Part shown: positions 33,093 through 45,290 of the stretch, one piece after another
Layout of the letters: each line of letters starts with the position of its first letter
Numbering within the stretch: the first letter of the stretch is position 1
Source of the DNA: Tetracentron sinense
Taxonomy: Eukaryota; Streptophyta; Magnoliopsida; Trochodendrales; Trochodendraceae
DNA length: 64,000 nucleotides
Direction: 5' to 3'
Assembly (NCBI GenBank): GCA_015143295.1
Contig: CM026565.1
Coordinates: 11,034,041 to 11,098,040, forward strand
Notes under the pieces: generated by a model
Told to the model about the DNA's origin: nothing
Database searches by the model: none
What the model saw: the letters and a program-made list of their open reading frames with translations, nothing else
Position numbers and translations under genes: made by a program

Positions 33093-35199
33093 AGTTGAAA
33101 CACTCTGGCTAAGCCAAGGCAAAAGAGTTGAAACACTCGTGACGATCGATCGTCGGTGTGAGACGATCGATCGTCAAACCCAATTTTTTTCATCCTTTTT
33201 CACCTGCAGACCCCTTGGGGTATTTCGGCCATAACTTTTAACTTGTTCGTCAGATTTTGACGATTCAACTTGCATTGGATTCTTCATTCGAAAATGAACA
33301 TTTCCAGCGTTTTAGAATTTCCAAATTTTTCTTTATTTATTAATTGGACTACGTGAAAGGCCAAGTGGCTACGAAAATACTATTCATTAGGTACGGAAAG
33401 TTCTGAAGCGCTACACAGTCGACCAACTGTCAATGAAAAGCCCAAAATGGGATTTATAGTAGGGTTTTTCTCAGGGCCGGTCGACCACACCCTCCTAGCC
33501 GGTCGATCGAGAATCCACAATTTTGCCCATTTGATCTGTTGGACCATTTCATTAAGGGTAGGATGGTCTTTTGACCTCCCCCTACTCTATAAATGCCCAA
33601 TTTCGTGGGGAGAGGGTTTCATAAACCATCAAGGCTGAAATTGGGGGGAAAATTGAGAGAATTAGAAAGGGAGAAAGGGAAAACTAGGGTTTTAGCAAAG
33701 GTTAGTGCTTGTGATCAAGGTGGAGCTTGGATCTCACATCCGCAACCCTTCTCAAGCCCTGTCCTCGAATTTTAAAAGTACCAACTATTACCTAACCTTG
33801 CTATGATACAAAGATGTAAATAGAGGATTGAATGTATGAATGGTGAATGGAAATTGTAAGTAAACCCTTCTAGTTAACTTAGGGATAACCTAGATCCCAA
33901 ACTTAGGTTTACAAGCTTGAAATGTTGAGATTGCTTCCATGTGTTTCCAATTCCTAAATCTACCATGATTTCCCTAAATTTTATGAACTATGAAGTGTGA
34001 TATGGATGTAATATCCTAAGTAACCATGATCTATGAAATGTATGTAAATTCATGATGTCTATGTCATGATCCCTATATTTCTAGTTTTCCATGCACACTA
34101 AGATGCTTTTAAGTTTTTCCATAAATGTTTAATTGCTAGAACACCTATATATGTTTCCTCCAAATTCTCCCAAGTATATAAGAATATTAAATGCCCACAT
34201 GTTATTCCTTTAAGTATCACCATGACATTATAATGTTCACAAATCACTATGCACAAGCATGTAAGCATGAATTGAGTTTTCTAAGTATAAGTGTATGAAT
34301 ACAAACCAAGACAAGACAAGTGATTTACGACACAGATGATAAAGCCGAACTTTGGGTCGGTCAAGGATAGGCATATCCAAGGATATGTCATATCTGGCTT
34401 CAAGAAAACAAGACAAGGCAAGAATGATAAAGCCGAACTTTGGATCGGTCAAGGATAGACATATCCAGGATATGCCATATTTGGCTTCAAGAAAACAAGA
34501 CAAACAGAATGATAAAGTCGAACTTTGGGTCAGTCAAGGATAGGGCACATCCAAGGATATGTCATATCTGGCTTCAAGAAAACAAGACAATAGAATGATA
34601 ATGTCGAACCTTAGGTCGAACAAGGATGTTGGTGTGCCTTTTCTATTTCGTTGACGGGTATTTACATACCAAGCTCACAAGTTGCTTTCAAGAAATTCGA
34701 TAAAGGGTATTTACATACCCGGCTCACAAGTTGCTACAAAGGCACTAACATCTGGCTCACAAGATAAGTAAAATTCTGAACAAGAACAAGACAAGACAAG
34801 CATGATTTCCACGAGGCAAGAACAAGACAGAATACGATTTTTAGCTTGATAAGCAAGTTGTAAATACGAAAAGATAATTTCAAGTAGAAGATATGAACTA
34901 TGCACACATGATTTACATGAGGTTTTATGCTTGATTTTTTCATGCATGCTCATGAATGCATTGTTTAAATTTCTGGTATGCTATAAATTGTGTTATATCA
35001 TTGTTAGCTAGTAGCTTGTGCTCGCTGAGTGTTTCAATACTCAGCCGAACATTTTATGTCGGCAGGTACACCATTTGATATATGTGCTCCTGGTCCTTGG
35101 GTCGAGGACTATGGTGTGAAGGAGCCATATGCAGAGTTGGCAGTAGCACCTCAGGTGGGGACAAGAGATTTAGATAGTTGGCCCTATCCAGGTGACTAT

Positions 35200-35233
<34 letters not shown>

Positions 35234-35491
35234 TTTATGTTTTGTACTTTGATGGGTGGGCATGTCCACCCTTGCTTTAGTCATGTTGATATATAAAAAC
35301 TTGGAATACTGGTTATGTATAGAATAGAAATTTTGGGTTTATGTTTCCGCACTTTGATTCACGCTTCCGCACTCTGTTTTACGTTTCCATTACACATATA
35401 TATGCCTTGAATGTTAAAGGATGGTTTGCCAAGTTAGTATAATCACGCCTAAAGTCTCACATAACTCCTAAGGGGGTTTTGGGGCGCGACA
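33093..35491 (+). repeat. Right portion of LTR B2, with tandem repeats and hairpin patch
   Basis: This part contains the tandem GACGATCGATCGTC palindromes (33143-33172) and TCGACC/GGTCGA motifs around 33418-33510. A unit of about 84 bp (GATAAAGCCGAACTTTGGGT ... GGCTTCAAGAAAACAAGACA) occurs about four times at 34326-34620. A (GT)n(GA)n microsatellite is at 35201-35233. The GCTGAGT/ACTCAGC hairpin (35024-35045) and the conserved frame from ATG 35056, with FDICAPGPWVE, correspond to 7875-8022 in LTR B1. No gene. Confidence 0.75.
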
Positions 35492-36163
35492 CCATCTATC
35501 GGTCTATGGATGATATGCTCTTAAGGACTTGAGCATGGTATTCATAAGTAGTCAAAGTGTCTTCCAAAAGTAACTCACAAACTTGACATCTCTATCGGAA
35601 AAAATAGTCAATGGTAACCCATGCAATCTCACAACTTCTCTGAATAAAGTTGCAATCTTGGATGTATTTAATGACTTTCGGTATGAAATGAAATGAGCCA
35701 TCTTCAAAAACCTATCCACCACCATAAAATAGAATCAAACCCTCTTGGAGTTTTTGGAAATCCTAAAATGCTTAAGTCTTCCCACACTGAATGAGATACT
35801 AGTAATGGTGTATAGATGTATTTTGGCGTCGACCATCAGACAACTGACAAAATCAGCACTATTGGATGATTTTCACAACATCTCTTCTAAGTCTCAGCTG
35901 ATAAAAATGATCTTCGCCAAAGCAATAGTCTTGTCACCTCCAAAGTGTCATATTAATCCAACAATATGTAGTTCCTAAACCACAAAAATCTCAGATAGAA
36001 ATCTTTGGCAGACATAAAAGAGTACCATAAAAAAAAATACATATCTCGAATACTTTAATCTGTAAGTGAAGAATGTGAAGAATCTGAACCTGACTATACT
36101 ACTGTATGAAATTTCCAAAACTATTCATCAGTAGTACACTCTCGCTTCAATTCTTCAAATCGT
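35492..36163 (-). pseudogene. Integrase core of Gypsy element D
   Basis: Minus-strand translation shows [37 protein letters not shown] and SLRAYHP, matching the catalytic core of chromovirus integrases ([27 protein letters not shown]). The remainder is at 18843-19271 beyond LTR B2. Broken fossil. Confidence 0.75.
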
Positions 36164-36388
36164 ATCACATGCTGTGTAGTCAAAATGTCGCCTAGGGTAA
36201 GCCTAGGCCACTGCCTCGCCTAACAAAGACCTTTATCGCCTAGACCATAACCTAGGCGAGCACTCAGTAAATCTTATATAATATAGATCACCTAGGCATC
36301 GCCTAAGCAACGCCTAGGCATCGCCTCGCCTAGAGAACCTAATATCGCCTAGGCATCGCCTAGACGCTTTGACTACATTGATCACATG
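36164..36388. mobile_element. MITE of the CCTAGGCG family, copy 2
   Basis: The element (36172-36380) starts CTGTGTAGTCAAAATGTCGCC and ends as the complement of CAATGTAGTCAAAGCGTC. It is flanked by ATCACATG (36164-36171 and 36381-36388). Its interior is mostly CGCCTAGGC and GCATCGCCTAGG repeats. It shares GTGTAGTCAA ends and the CCTAGGCG motif with the copy at 18027 but is shorter, 209 bp. It sits between integrase and RNase H of Gypsy element D. Confidence 0.7.
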
Positions 36389-38040
36389 TACTGCCAAAGT
36401 AGTCAATAAGGCAACTTTCCAGCTTAATGCATCCGCTGCCCTGTTCTAACCTCCAGAAGATGTTTAAGAACAAAGTGAATTCTTCCAAATAATCACTCCA
36501 CTTCACATGCTTGGTGCTTAACTTATTCTGAGAATTCAGATATTTTAATGCTTCATAATCTAAATAAAGAACAAAATCATTTAAAATCTAGTGATGTCGC
36601 CCATGCTCGAGAGTTTGTACTGCTGCGTAGAATTCAAGGTCATAGGTAGAATACTTTGCCTCGATCGTTAAGTTTTCTCACTAACTTTAGAAATAGGATG
36701 TCTATCTTGCTTAGAAACCCTCCCATTCCTACATGAGATGCATCACATGCCACTCAAAGACCTTATTGAAGTCGGGCAACTGTAAGACTAGCACTTCTTG
36801 CCATTTCAACCTCAATAATTCCCAATGCCTTCATCACTGCTTTTGTCCATTGAAATGCTCCCTTCTTCAGACACTCGGTAATTGGAGCCATTATGTGCTA
36901 AATTCCTAACAAATCGTCTGGTGAATGTAGCTAAACCATGAAAACTCCGAACTTTATAACCGACGTAGGTATTGGGCCAATCAAGAATGGCTTTCACTTT
37001 CTCTGGATCCATTTCCACTCCTTTAGAAGAAACAACAAAGCCCAAGAAAACCACTTGATATAAGTAAAAGTACACTTCTGAGGTTAATATAAAGTTTCTC
37101 CTAACATAGAACTCTCATCACTTGTCAAGGGGGTGTTCTTGGAGACTCAGTTTTTGACGCATTATCAATATAGAAGACCTTGAGTCTTGTATTTTCTCCT
37201 TCAATCTTTGTGGATTGTTTGATTGATTGCTGCAGTTTTCTCCTTTGACTATATCATAGGGTGATTCATATGCTCTTACATGTTCTTACTGTATATCAGA
37301 ATATCATCAAAGTAGACAACCATGAAACTTTCCATGAACGATTGAAGTATCTTTGTCATCACCCCGCATGAAAGTACTTGGGCATTGGTCAGTCAAAAAA
37401 CACATGACTAACAATTCATACAATCTAACATAATCTTGCATGTTGTCTTCCATTTGTCCCTTGGTTGAATTCTTATTTGATGAGAACCACTTTTAAGATC
37501 TATCTTAGAATAGATAGCGGCTCCAGACATCGTATCCATCATATCATCAAGCCTCAATATTGTAAACCTATACTTGATGGTAAATTTTGTTCATAGACTT
37601 GTTGTCAACACACATTCGCCAAATCTCATCCTTCTTTGGTATCAAAAATGTTGGCACCGTAAAAGGACTCAAACTTTCTCAAATAAACCTATAGTAAGCA
37701 AGTCAACAACCTGCCTTTTCAATTCAGCATGCTCTATAAGATTCATCTAATAGGCTGGCAAGTTAGGTAAGACTCATCTTGGAACCAAATCATTTGTGTG
37801 CTGAATGCCTCACATAGGTTATAACTCATTACGGGGCTCCTCTAGAATAAAAGTCTTTACACATTCGGTGCAAACTCCTTTAGAGTTCTTATCATCATCA
37901 TGACTAGTCATCTCAAGTAATCAAAGCATACTTTACTCCTTGTTTCTTGCCTTCCTCTTCAAACTTCTTCTAAATTAGGACATTCAAAGGTTTTTGTTGC
38001 TCTGCAAGCCTACCTAGAACCTCTTGCTTTCACATTGGAA
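36389..38040 (-). pseudogene. Reverse transcriptase and RNase H of Gypsy element D
   Basis: On the minus strand 37840-37560 carries RT start text (GIQHTNDLVPR, LPNLPAY, then [11 protein letters not shown]). At 37075-36812 is VVFLGFVVSSKGVEMDPEKV with KAILDWPNTYV and VRSFHGLATFTRRFVRNLAH, the RT-RNase H connection of plant chromoviruses. RNase H remnants follow to about 36400. Many breaks; fossil. Confidence 0.75.
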
Positions 38041-38530
38041 TAAGTTTAGTTCTTTGACCAATTTTTTTTTGAGTACCGACACAATATTGGTTGGGACGCA
38101 TAAACCTGTAAAAGAGGCTCATTTGAGTGTTTCAAAACACCCATAGAATCCTTTTTTCCCAAAATTCTCCGACAATCAATTCCTAAGCCTAAAACAACCC
38201 CTTTGTCGATTATAAGTTTAAAAACGAAGATGGTAGCGTATGATTTTGGATTTAAAGGGTTTTCCCAAATTTTGAAGCTATAAAAAAATTTCATTAATTT
38301 TTCAACTTTAGTTGTTTAAATTCATGAAAATAGGTTGTAATCAAATCAAAATTAGTACATTTATTGATTTTGATGCAAAATCCATAGATCAAAACCCATT
38401 TTCTTTTTTTGAGAAATCGAAGATTTTCAAATATTTTTGAAAAATCCAAAAATATTCAATATTTTGAAAAATACCTTCAATCAAGTTCAAAAAATGAAAT
38501 GGGGGGACTCTATGGATGATCTACAATATC
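38041..38530. other. Unassigned sequence before solo LTR A3
   Basis: AT-rich DNA with TTTGAAAAATCCAAAAATATTC-type repetition and no coding similarity. Gypsy element D stops near 38040. The GATGATCTACAA/GATCTATGTACTAAC target unit shows that this block is continuous with the tandem array at 41744-42430 and was split by LTR A3. It may belong to the hAT element whose transposase fragment is at 42780. Confidence 0.45.
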
Positions 38531-41500
38531 TGTAACGCCCCAAAATTTTAATATAATAAAATTATGAGTTATTGGTCCTTAATTGGGGTTAATAAGTTAA
38601 GTATTTAATTAAGTTGTGAAAAGTAAGTTTTACTCAAGATTGAGTTGTACCGATAAAATCTCAGTATTTCTTCTCGAAAACCGCACACAGCATGTTGGTC
38701 GACTACCGGGACCTTCACCTGTCGTATTGGTTCCATCAGGTATCGTCTCGCAGGACCGCAGGATCATATCATGTAAGAAAATCAAGAAAACGGAAAATTT
38801 CCAGATTTCCAGAAATTAAGTGGGACTCAATATTTCTTGGGGATCCTAATAGAAATCCGTGCGGCTGTTACTAGCACGTGTCGGTCGGCTGTGGGAATTA
38901 ACGTCTGTCATTTCGGCAATTAGTTATCTCAAACGAAGAAACGGCGGCCTGTTTTGTGTCTGAAATCAAGAAATTAGTGGGTTTTGCAGTTTTCTTCCGG
39001 ACAAAAGTGCAGTTGTCAAAACTCAGTATTTTTTCCTGAAATTTTTACAACAGGTGTCGGACTACCCCATGGGTGGTCACCTGAAGTTTCGTTGAAAACG
39101 GACGTCGTTTGGTATGGTTACGCGGGACATTTCCGTAAAAATCGGAATTCGATCAAACCTTGGTCAAACCAAGTCAACGGTCAAAAAAAAGGCAATGCCA
39201 CACCAAACATTTGTACAGGTCGTTGCACACGATTTAACCTCATAGTCTATATTACGGCAAAGCCTTAATCCCATTTCTCACATTCGGACAAAGTAGCCAC
39301 CGAATTGATTTTTGGAGAGAGAGAGAGAGAGAGAGAGGAGGAGAGAGAAGGGTGGCCGCGCATTGCATGTACCCTACCCCAGGGTTTTTTGACATTCCCG
39401 ACACGTTGGCGACGTCCGATTTTCTCCCCAGTGTCTCGATTGGCGTGTAGAGAAAGAGAGAATTCTAGAGAGAGAAAGTGGAGGTTAAGAGAGAGGCGGT
39501 TCACCTAGAGGTTTTCCAGCGTTCTGATCACATTGGCGACGACCATTTCAACATCCGGAGCCTCGAAAGTTATGCAAGTAAAATCCCTCTCCATCTCCTC
39601 TTTTCCCTTATTTAAGCTACTTTAATTATGTGGAATGGTTTAGTGATATTATGTGTAGATGGAAAAAGGTCGGAGACCTTATGAATGATGTATGGATGGG
39701 ATGGATGGGAGTGAAAATCGAGCAGAGGGATGGGGCCCTCGGTTTCGGGCTATTTCTAGCTCGGAATTTAGGCTCGGTGTGATTTGCGATAGATCGCAGG
39801 AGAAGTGCGATCGACCGCAGGAAGTTATGAGAGCCTGACTGGGCTTTTATATATGTGATATGATGTGATTTTGATATTATAAATGGTAGGGTCCATTGGC
39901 CTGGTTAAGTTCCCTATCGGAACTACTCTTGTATGATGTGATTTTTTTTTAAGGCAATGGTAGGTCCATTGGCCTGGTAAAAGTCCCACCTCGGGACTAC
40001 CTTTGTGTATGATGTGATATTGTTGGGACATGGTAAGGCGATGGAATGGTCCATCGGCCGGGTAATGTTCTACACCGGAACGGTATACCATTGGACTTGG
40101 TCCACGGGCATGAAGCCCAACTAGTTCAATTATTCGAGCAGAGCTTGAATAATTGAGGATTTCCTATAGTTAGAAAACCTAACCTACGTGAAATGCTATC
40201 TGTGGTCCCTCTTTGGCTAGGTTCGAAGAGGCGGTATCTATTATGAGCCAGGGTTCCTCCGTGACTGATAGTCAGGAGAGTTAGGACGACATTGGGCAAT
40301 GGGGTCAAGGTTGGATTGGGGTCTATGGACCCAGTGATGTATTGAGTTTACGAACTCAATGATGTTACATTGAGGGGGCATTGGCCTGTGTCGACAGGTA
40401 TGCACCCAACAAAGGCTGTGATGATATATGATGGTAGTTGTCAGACGTCTTGTGCTTAACAAGATTTAATGGCAGAGGTGTAGTCAGATGTGTTTTGCCT
40501 GATAGGATTTGATGTCAGAGGTGTTGTGCCTGACAGGATTTGATGTCAGAGGTGTTTCCTAGTTATTAGATGAGTGTACCTGACATGTCAAATGTGTTAT
40601 TCCTGGCAGGTCAGATGTATTCCTGGTAATCAGATGTGTTTCCTGACAAGGGTGTCATGTCAGAGGTGTTATGCCTGGCAGAGTGATATGTCAGATGTGT
40701 ACCTGATTGACAGGTGTTTCCTGATGGTCAGGTGTTTCCTGTTAGTCAGAGGTGCGTCCCTAGCTTGTCAGATGAGTTTCATTTTCCTGACAGGTTGGAT
40801 GGGTTTCCTGGCTATCAGATGTGTATCCTGGTTGATCAGATGTGTATCCTGGCAATCAGATGTATATCCTAGTGATCAGATGTGTTTCCTGACAAATGTG
40901 GTTGTGTGTGTGTCAGTGTTCCCATAGAGGAAAAATATAAAGTGTTAGAAGTGTGATATGTCAGATGTGTTGTTCTTGACAGAGTGTGATGTGTCAGAAG
41001 TATTCTTCCTGACAGTTATCGGGTGAAGAACCGGGTTATGTGTAGAATATGATGATTTAAGGATTAATTGGGTCGACATATCCAATGATTGGTTATAATC
41101 GGGAGAAGTCCCGATTGGTTGATAATTGAGTCTGTGGACTCATGGATAGAGGTTGTACACGGGCAAAGGCCCAGTCGATCGAGTCTGTGAACTCAAGGAT
41201 AAAGCGTGAACGGTTGTCTGAAACGGTAACCTGGTGTTGTGGACAATGACTGGATAAATTTTACAACTTGGAGGTTGGGAACCTCGAATAGGGTGAAATA
41301 GCCCTTAGTGACCTCGGGTCACGAATTACGATATTATTATAAATATGAAATTGTACTGTACTAATATATCATTATTGATGAATGTTAATATGTGGAAAAT
41401 AGTTTAGATGGACTGTGGATTTTTGTTGGGCTTTATAGCTCACTCCATCTTATGTCTTCAGATTCTGGAGTGATTGTAGATTAGCAAGGAGCTACGCTTG

Positions 41501-41743
41501 ATAGAGTCTGGAAAGTGTACCGGCGCTGTTGTAGTGCCAAAGTAAGGACTACTGTAGGCAGTAAGGTAACGCATTTACTTATGATGAGTTATTGTGATGA
41601 CCAGTTGTTATTGTTTATGTAAGCTCATTAAAAAAGTCAAACTTCCCGCATTTTCGCAGGTAAAATCTTCCGCATGCGTGGTTATGACGAACGGGCATGC
41701 GTCTCGAAACTTGATTCCTTAGGCGCGAGTTCGGGGCGTGACA
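38531..41743 (+). mobile_element. Solo LTR A3
   Basis: The 3,213-bp LTR starts TGTAACGCCCCAAAATTTTA and ends TTCGGGGCGTGACA. The flanking five bases are ATATC (38526-38530) and GTATC (41744-41748), a duplication with one mismatch. It matches A2 over long stretches at its left end (GTCGACTACCGGGAC, TTAGTTATCTCAAACGAAGA) and at its right end (ATCTTCCGCATGCG). It has a (GA)n run at 39315-39343 and a tandem field at 40437-41010 built from TCAGATGTGT.TCCTG units. No internal region. Confidence 0.85.
40437..41010. repeat. Tandem field of TCAGATGTGTNTCCTG units in LTR A3
   Basis: About twenty imperfect copies of a 20-25 bp unit containing GTCAGA(G/T)GTGT and TTCCTGACAG. Related but different arrays occupy the same zone of A1 (4430-5240, inverse orientation) and A2 (26760-27180), so each copy shows its own expansion. 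Confidence 0.75.
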
Positions 41744-42440
41744 GTATCTATGTACTAACCATAATTTTATTTTTCATTTTCATATTTTTTAATTAAAAAT
41801 ATTATTTTTTTGCATGTGTATTATGTTGAAATATGGGAGCGTTGGCTAAAACTTAAAATAAGAGTTTATTGACTTCTTCTTTTTAATTAAGCTCTTATTT
41901 AATATTTAGACCATTTGATAACCCCGAGTTTTTGTCTAATTTTTTTAGGAAAAAGTGGTTGTCTTATTCAAAAGGCAATATCAAATTGCTTTTTCCAATA
42001 GCTCTTTTTACGCATATGCGGGATGATCTACAAGATCTATGTACTAACTATAATTTTTATTCTTTTATTTTCTTATAATCTTATTCTAAAAGCAATATCA
42101 AATTGCTTTTTGAAATAGCTCTTTTTACGCATATGCAGGATGATCTATAAGATCTATCTACTAACTATAATTTTTATTGTTTTATTTTCATATTTTTTAA
42201 TTAAAAAATACTATTTTTTGCATGTGTATTATATTAAAATATGGGGGCATTTGCTAAAATTTAAAATAAGAGCGTATTGACTTATCCTTTTTAATTAAGC
42301 TCTTATTTAAAATTTAGACCATTTTATAACCCCGAGTCTTTGTCTAATTTTTTAAGGAAAAAGTGGCTGTCTTATTCTAAAAGCAATATCAAACTGCTTT
42401 TCGAAATAGCTCTTTTTATGCATATGCGGGTAGCAAAAAT
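41744..42440. repeat. Tandem array with a small hairpin in each unit
   Basis: Three units, the middle one shortened, start around GATGATCTACAAGATCTATG and end AATAGCTCTTTTTACGCATA plus TGCGGG. Each unit carries AAAAGCAAT...ATTGCTTTT, a 9-bp stem with a 5-base loop in the best copies, and full units include GACCATTT.ATAACCCCGAGT. The array is cut by LTR A3 at its left end. Non-coding. Confidence 0.7.
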
Positions 42441-42779
42441 ACGGTTGTTTTTAAGACATTTATATATCCTTATAAAAAAAAAAGTCTAAATACCAACAAT
42501 GCCCTTCTTGCCTAAAGACAATTCAATACCTATTGTTTCCTCTCTCACAAAGACAAGTGCTCGTTGATACAAGAGGCCTTCCGAGTTTTCTTTAACGGTC
42601 GGTGAGGCCTCGTGTACTTTGAAATGCTATATATTTTACAAAAAGTATTTTTATATTTTAAAATTTTTATTTGATTTTTCAAAAATAAATTTATATGTAT
42701 TGTTAGAATTTTTTTTGACATTTTAATTGGCTACTCTAGAATGATATATATTAATGATCATTGTTTAAAAAGGTTTGAG

Positions 42780-43720
42780 ATGGCGCCAAAAAAAAGTGAG
42801 AGCACATCAAAGATGTAAGATGGCAATATGCGGACCCTATTGATGGTAGTAGGTTAAGGGTGAGATGTAAATTTTGTAGGTTTGAGTTTCTAGGTGGTGG
42901 AATTACCCGATTTAAACAACACCTGTCAGGTCGGTAAACAAATGTTATCCTCTGCTCTAAGTGCCCTCGAGAGGGCGAGATGCAAATTTTGTGGGTTTGA
43001 GTTTTTAGGTGGTGGAATTACCCATAGTTACCAGAACGAGAAGAGAAAACAAGAAGCAAAGCAAAATCGAGAAGCGGGAAGCGGGAAGTGAAGCTCAAAA
43101 AAACCTTAGGAAACGGGAAGCGAGAAATGAGATATACGCTCCTCATTCCCATTATGTTATTATGAGTAGCTATATCTTTGATTTTATTTTACATGAGATT
43201 TTTGTAAAAAATTAGGTGTCTTAGGTTCCAAACCGACGATACTTGCTTAAAGTCTACACCCTAGGCTTATAAATTGTGGTCTACCCCACCACTTCACACA
43301 TACAGCTCCATTTGACTACTAAATGAGACGTGATGGAAGCGAGCTTCCTAGGAAGAAAGGCTGTCTAAGGAAGCGAGTCTGGGAAACGAGCTTCCTACGA
43401 AGCGAGCTTCCCACCCTATACATAGCTTCCCTGCAACTATGGAATTACTTGATTTTAACAACATTTGTCGGGTGGGTATACAAACATTAACCTCTACCCT
43501 AAGTGCCCTCGAGAGATTAGATAGGCAATCAGGGCGAGTGTGAGGAGAGAGAAGTCCTTAGGGGCAATATGATGGGTGGAGCTTGGCCAAGAGACAGCAC
43601 TGGTACTATTGGGGCTGGATGGAGTGAAGCTAGGACGAGTGGACTGGATTGAGTGAGGGTATACCGAGAGGGAATGAGGGTAATGATGATGATGATGAAT
43701 TAATGATGACTCATATTCAA
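42780..43720 (+). pseudogene. hAT transposase fragment with repeated BED zinc finger
   Basis: From the ATG at 42780 (MAPKKS) and, after a frameshift, DVRWQYADPIDGSRLRVRCK then CRFEFLGGGITRFKQHLSGR, this is the N-terminal BED-type zinc finger of a plant hAT transposase (usual text W-YADP-DG-R-RVKC-FC---F-GGITR-KQHL). A stop follows the finger. Part of the finger and NVILCSKCP-like sequence recur at about 42940-43020 and again at 43430-43510, so the domain is partly repeated. Degenerate GAAGCGAGCTTCC repeats occur at 43320-43420. The rest of the transposase is not recognisable. Confidence 0.7.
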
Positions 43721-43859
43721 AAGGATGAGAGGAAATGTAGATATCGACGACTTTTTTTAACTTATAGAATTCTTAACTCTTAAATGTATTTAAAAAATTC
43801 ATTTAGTTTTTTTTAGCTTATAATTGCATTAAAAGAAATTTTATAAAAGGTATCTATGT

Positions 43860-43974
43860 TTTTCTTTGCATATAGAAGCATATCTTAATTTTTCCTACGG
43901 ATCGGTGCATGTTGGACCGATACTCTGATACGTATCCTAAAATCACTTTACCGATATTGATACTTTAAACCATG
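43860..43974. other. hAT-like terminus
   Basis: GATACGTATCC.AAAAT...CCGATATTGATACTTTAAACCATG matches the terminal type seen near 374 and 46023 (GATATTTTGAACCATG). It probably marks the right end of the hAT-related DNA that interrupts Gypsy element D. The matching left end was not found. Confidence 0.4.
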
Positions 43975-45290
43975 GCCGCACCTTCCTATCGTAAAGTCAA
44001 TGCCTTCCTATTCCTAATAATATGTGTGAAACCTTCATTAGAATTATGTCACTAGATAGCATATTTATATCTATTCTCAATAGAAAATTTGACTAGGCAT
44101 CTCTGTGTCACTGGAATAGAAACACTGTTTACCCAAGCTACTTTATAGGACTGGGGTATTTCTCTGTCTTTAATTTAAACTTGTCCACAAGCTCTTGAGA
44201 AACATCCATATTGCTGCCTCCATCCATGATAAGCTTTAAACCTTATTCCAATTTCCATTGTTTGGAGGAGGTCTACGAGCATTATGTCTCCTAACAGTTA
44301 GAGTGGTGTTAGTCGCGTAGGAGCTGAATCCATTGCCCTTGATGTAAAAGTCTCCTCCACTTGGAGACCAAAACACTTGCCTAAGTTACGCCTCTAATTT
44401 AAGAGCCATCCGCTAAACCTCTTCAGTACCATATTAATATAATCACATAATATTGCCTTATATTGGGATAGGGTCTGTCGTTCCTCCTCATTAGCCTTGA
44501 CATCTAACTGTAAGGTCGTTGAACTACTCTGTGTACTCCTCAACAGACATAGTTCCTTATTTCAATTAAATCAATTAGTTGAAGATAGAATTCTCATAAC
44601 CACGAGGAAGATACTTCTCCCAAAGTTTCAACTTCATCTCCTCCCAGTGAGATTAAAGGTTGATTAAGACTATGAAGACGATACTCAATACTACGCCACC
44701 ATATACGAGCTGATCTTTTCACTTTCATCTAAGTAAACTACATTGTACAATCCTCAGGCATGTTAACAAACCAAAATAATCTTCCACAGAAGTCAACCAA
44801 TCTATAAAAGCATTTGATCTAGTTCTCAGCAAAATTTGACACATTTAGCCTCACTTTCCTTGTAATGTCATCATTTAATGATTCCTCATATCTAGCTTGT
44901 GCAATAATTCGTTGATAGGCATCCTGCACAGAAAATCTAGGACTAGCCTGCCTAATTAGGGAATCTCATAAGTCCTTGACTAGGCCTCCTGGATGAACTC
45001 TGAACATTATCATACATGTTCTAATTAATTTCTTGCTCATCTAGATTACAGCTTTCATCCTGGTTTTCCATGGCAAAAGGATTTTAACTTCCTCTAGGAT
45101 TGTCACCCTCCGAGATTCTATTTGATTCACCCGAGTACTTACATGATGAACTTTATCATCTAGGGTATCCAGTTTTACAACATTTATAGTAACAAATCAT
45201 CTTGTTGTCAACCAGTCAATCGACTACGATATGGCACACCATTGTGAGTAGAAATGATGTCTAACAAAACCCAAACTACTCAAACCTTCG
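43975..45290 (-). pseudogene. Gag and protease region of Gypsy element D
   Basis: On the minus strand 44240-44150 reads LIMDGGSNMDVSQELVDKFK, matching the Gypsy protease segment VDGGSCTNVASTELVEKL. The stretch from 44500 to 45280 is gag-like but heavily decayed. The order gag then protease from right to left fits the primer binding site at 45291. Broken fossil. Confidence 0.6.

Larger units (their letters stand above)
19272..35491 (+). mobile_element. Solo LTR B2, split by the Copia element
   Basis: The LTR starts TGTAGAACCCCGAAACTC at 19272 and ends TTTTGGGGCGCGACA at 35491. Removing the Copia element and its duplicated five bases leaves about 2,572 bp, almost the length of B1 (2,589 bp). 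The flanking five bases are CCATA (19267-19271) and CCATC (35492-35496), a target duplication with one mismatch. It lies in the integrase region of Gypsy element D. No internal retroelement domain of its own remains. A TATA-like CTATAAATG lies at about 33585. Confidence 0.82.

Noticed and set aside
43300-43430. GAAGCGAGCTTCC repeats as a separate MITE
   Set aside because: No terminal inverted repeat or target duplication could be defined. They are probably degenerate internal sequence of the hAT region.
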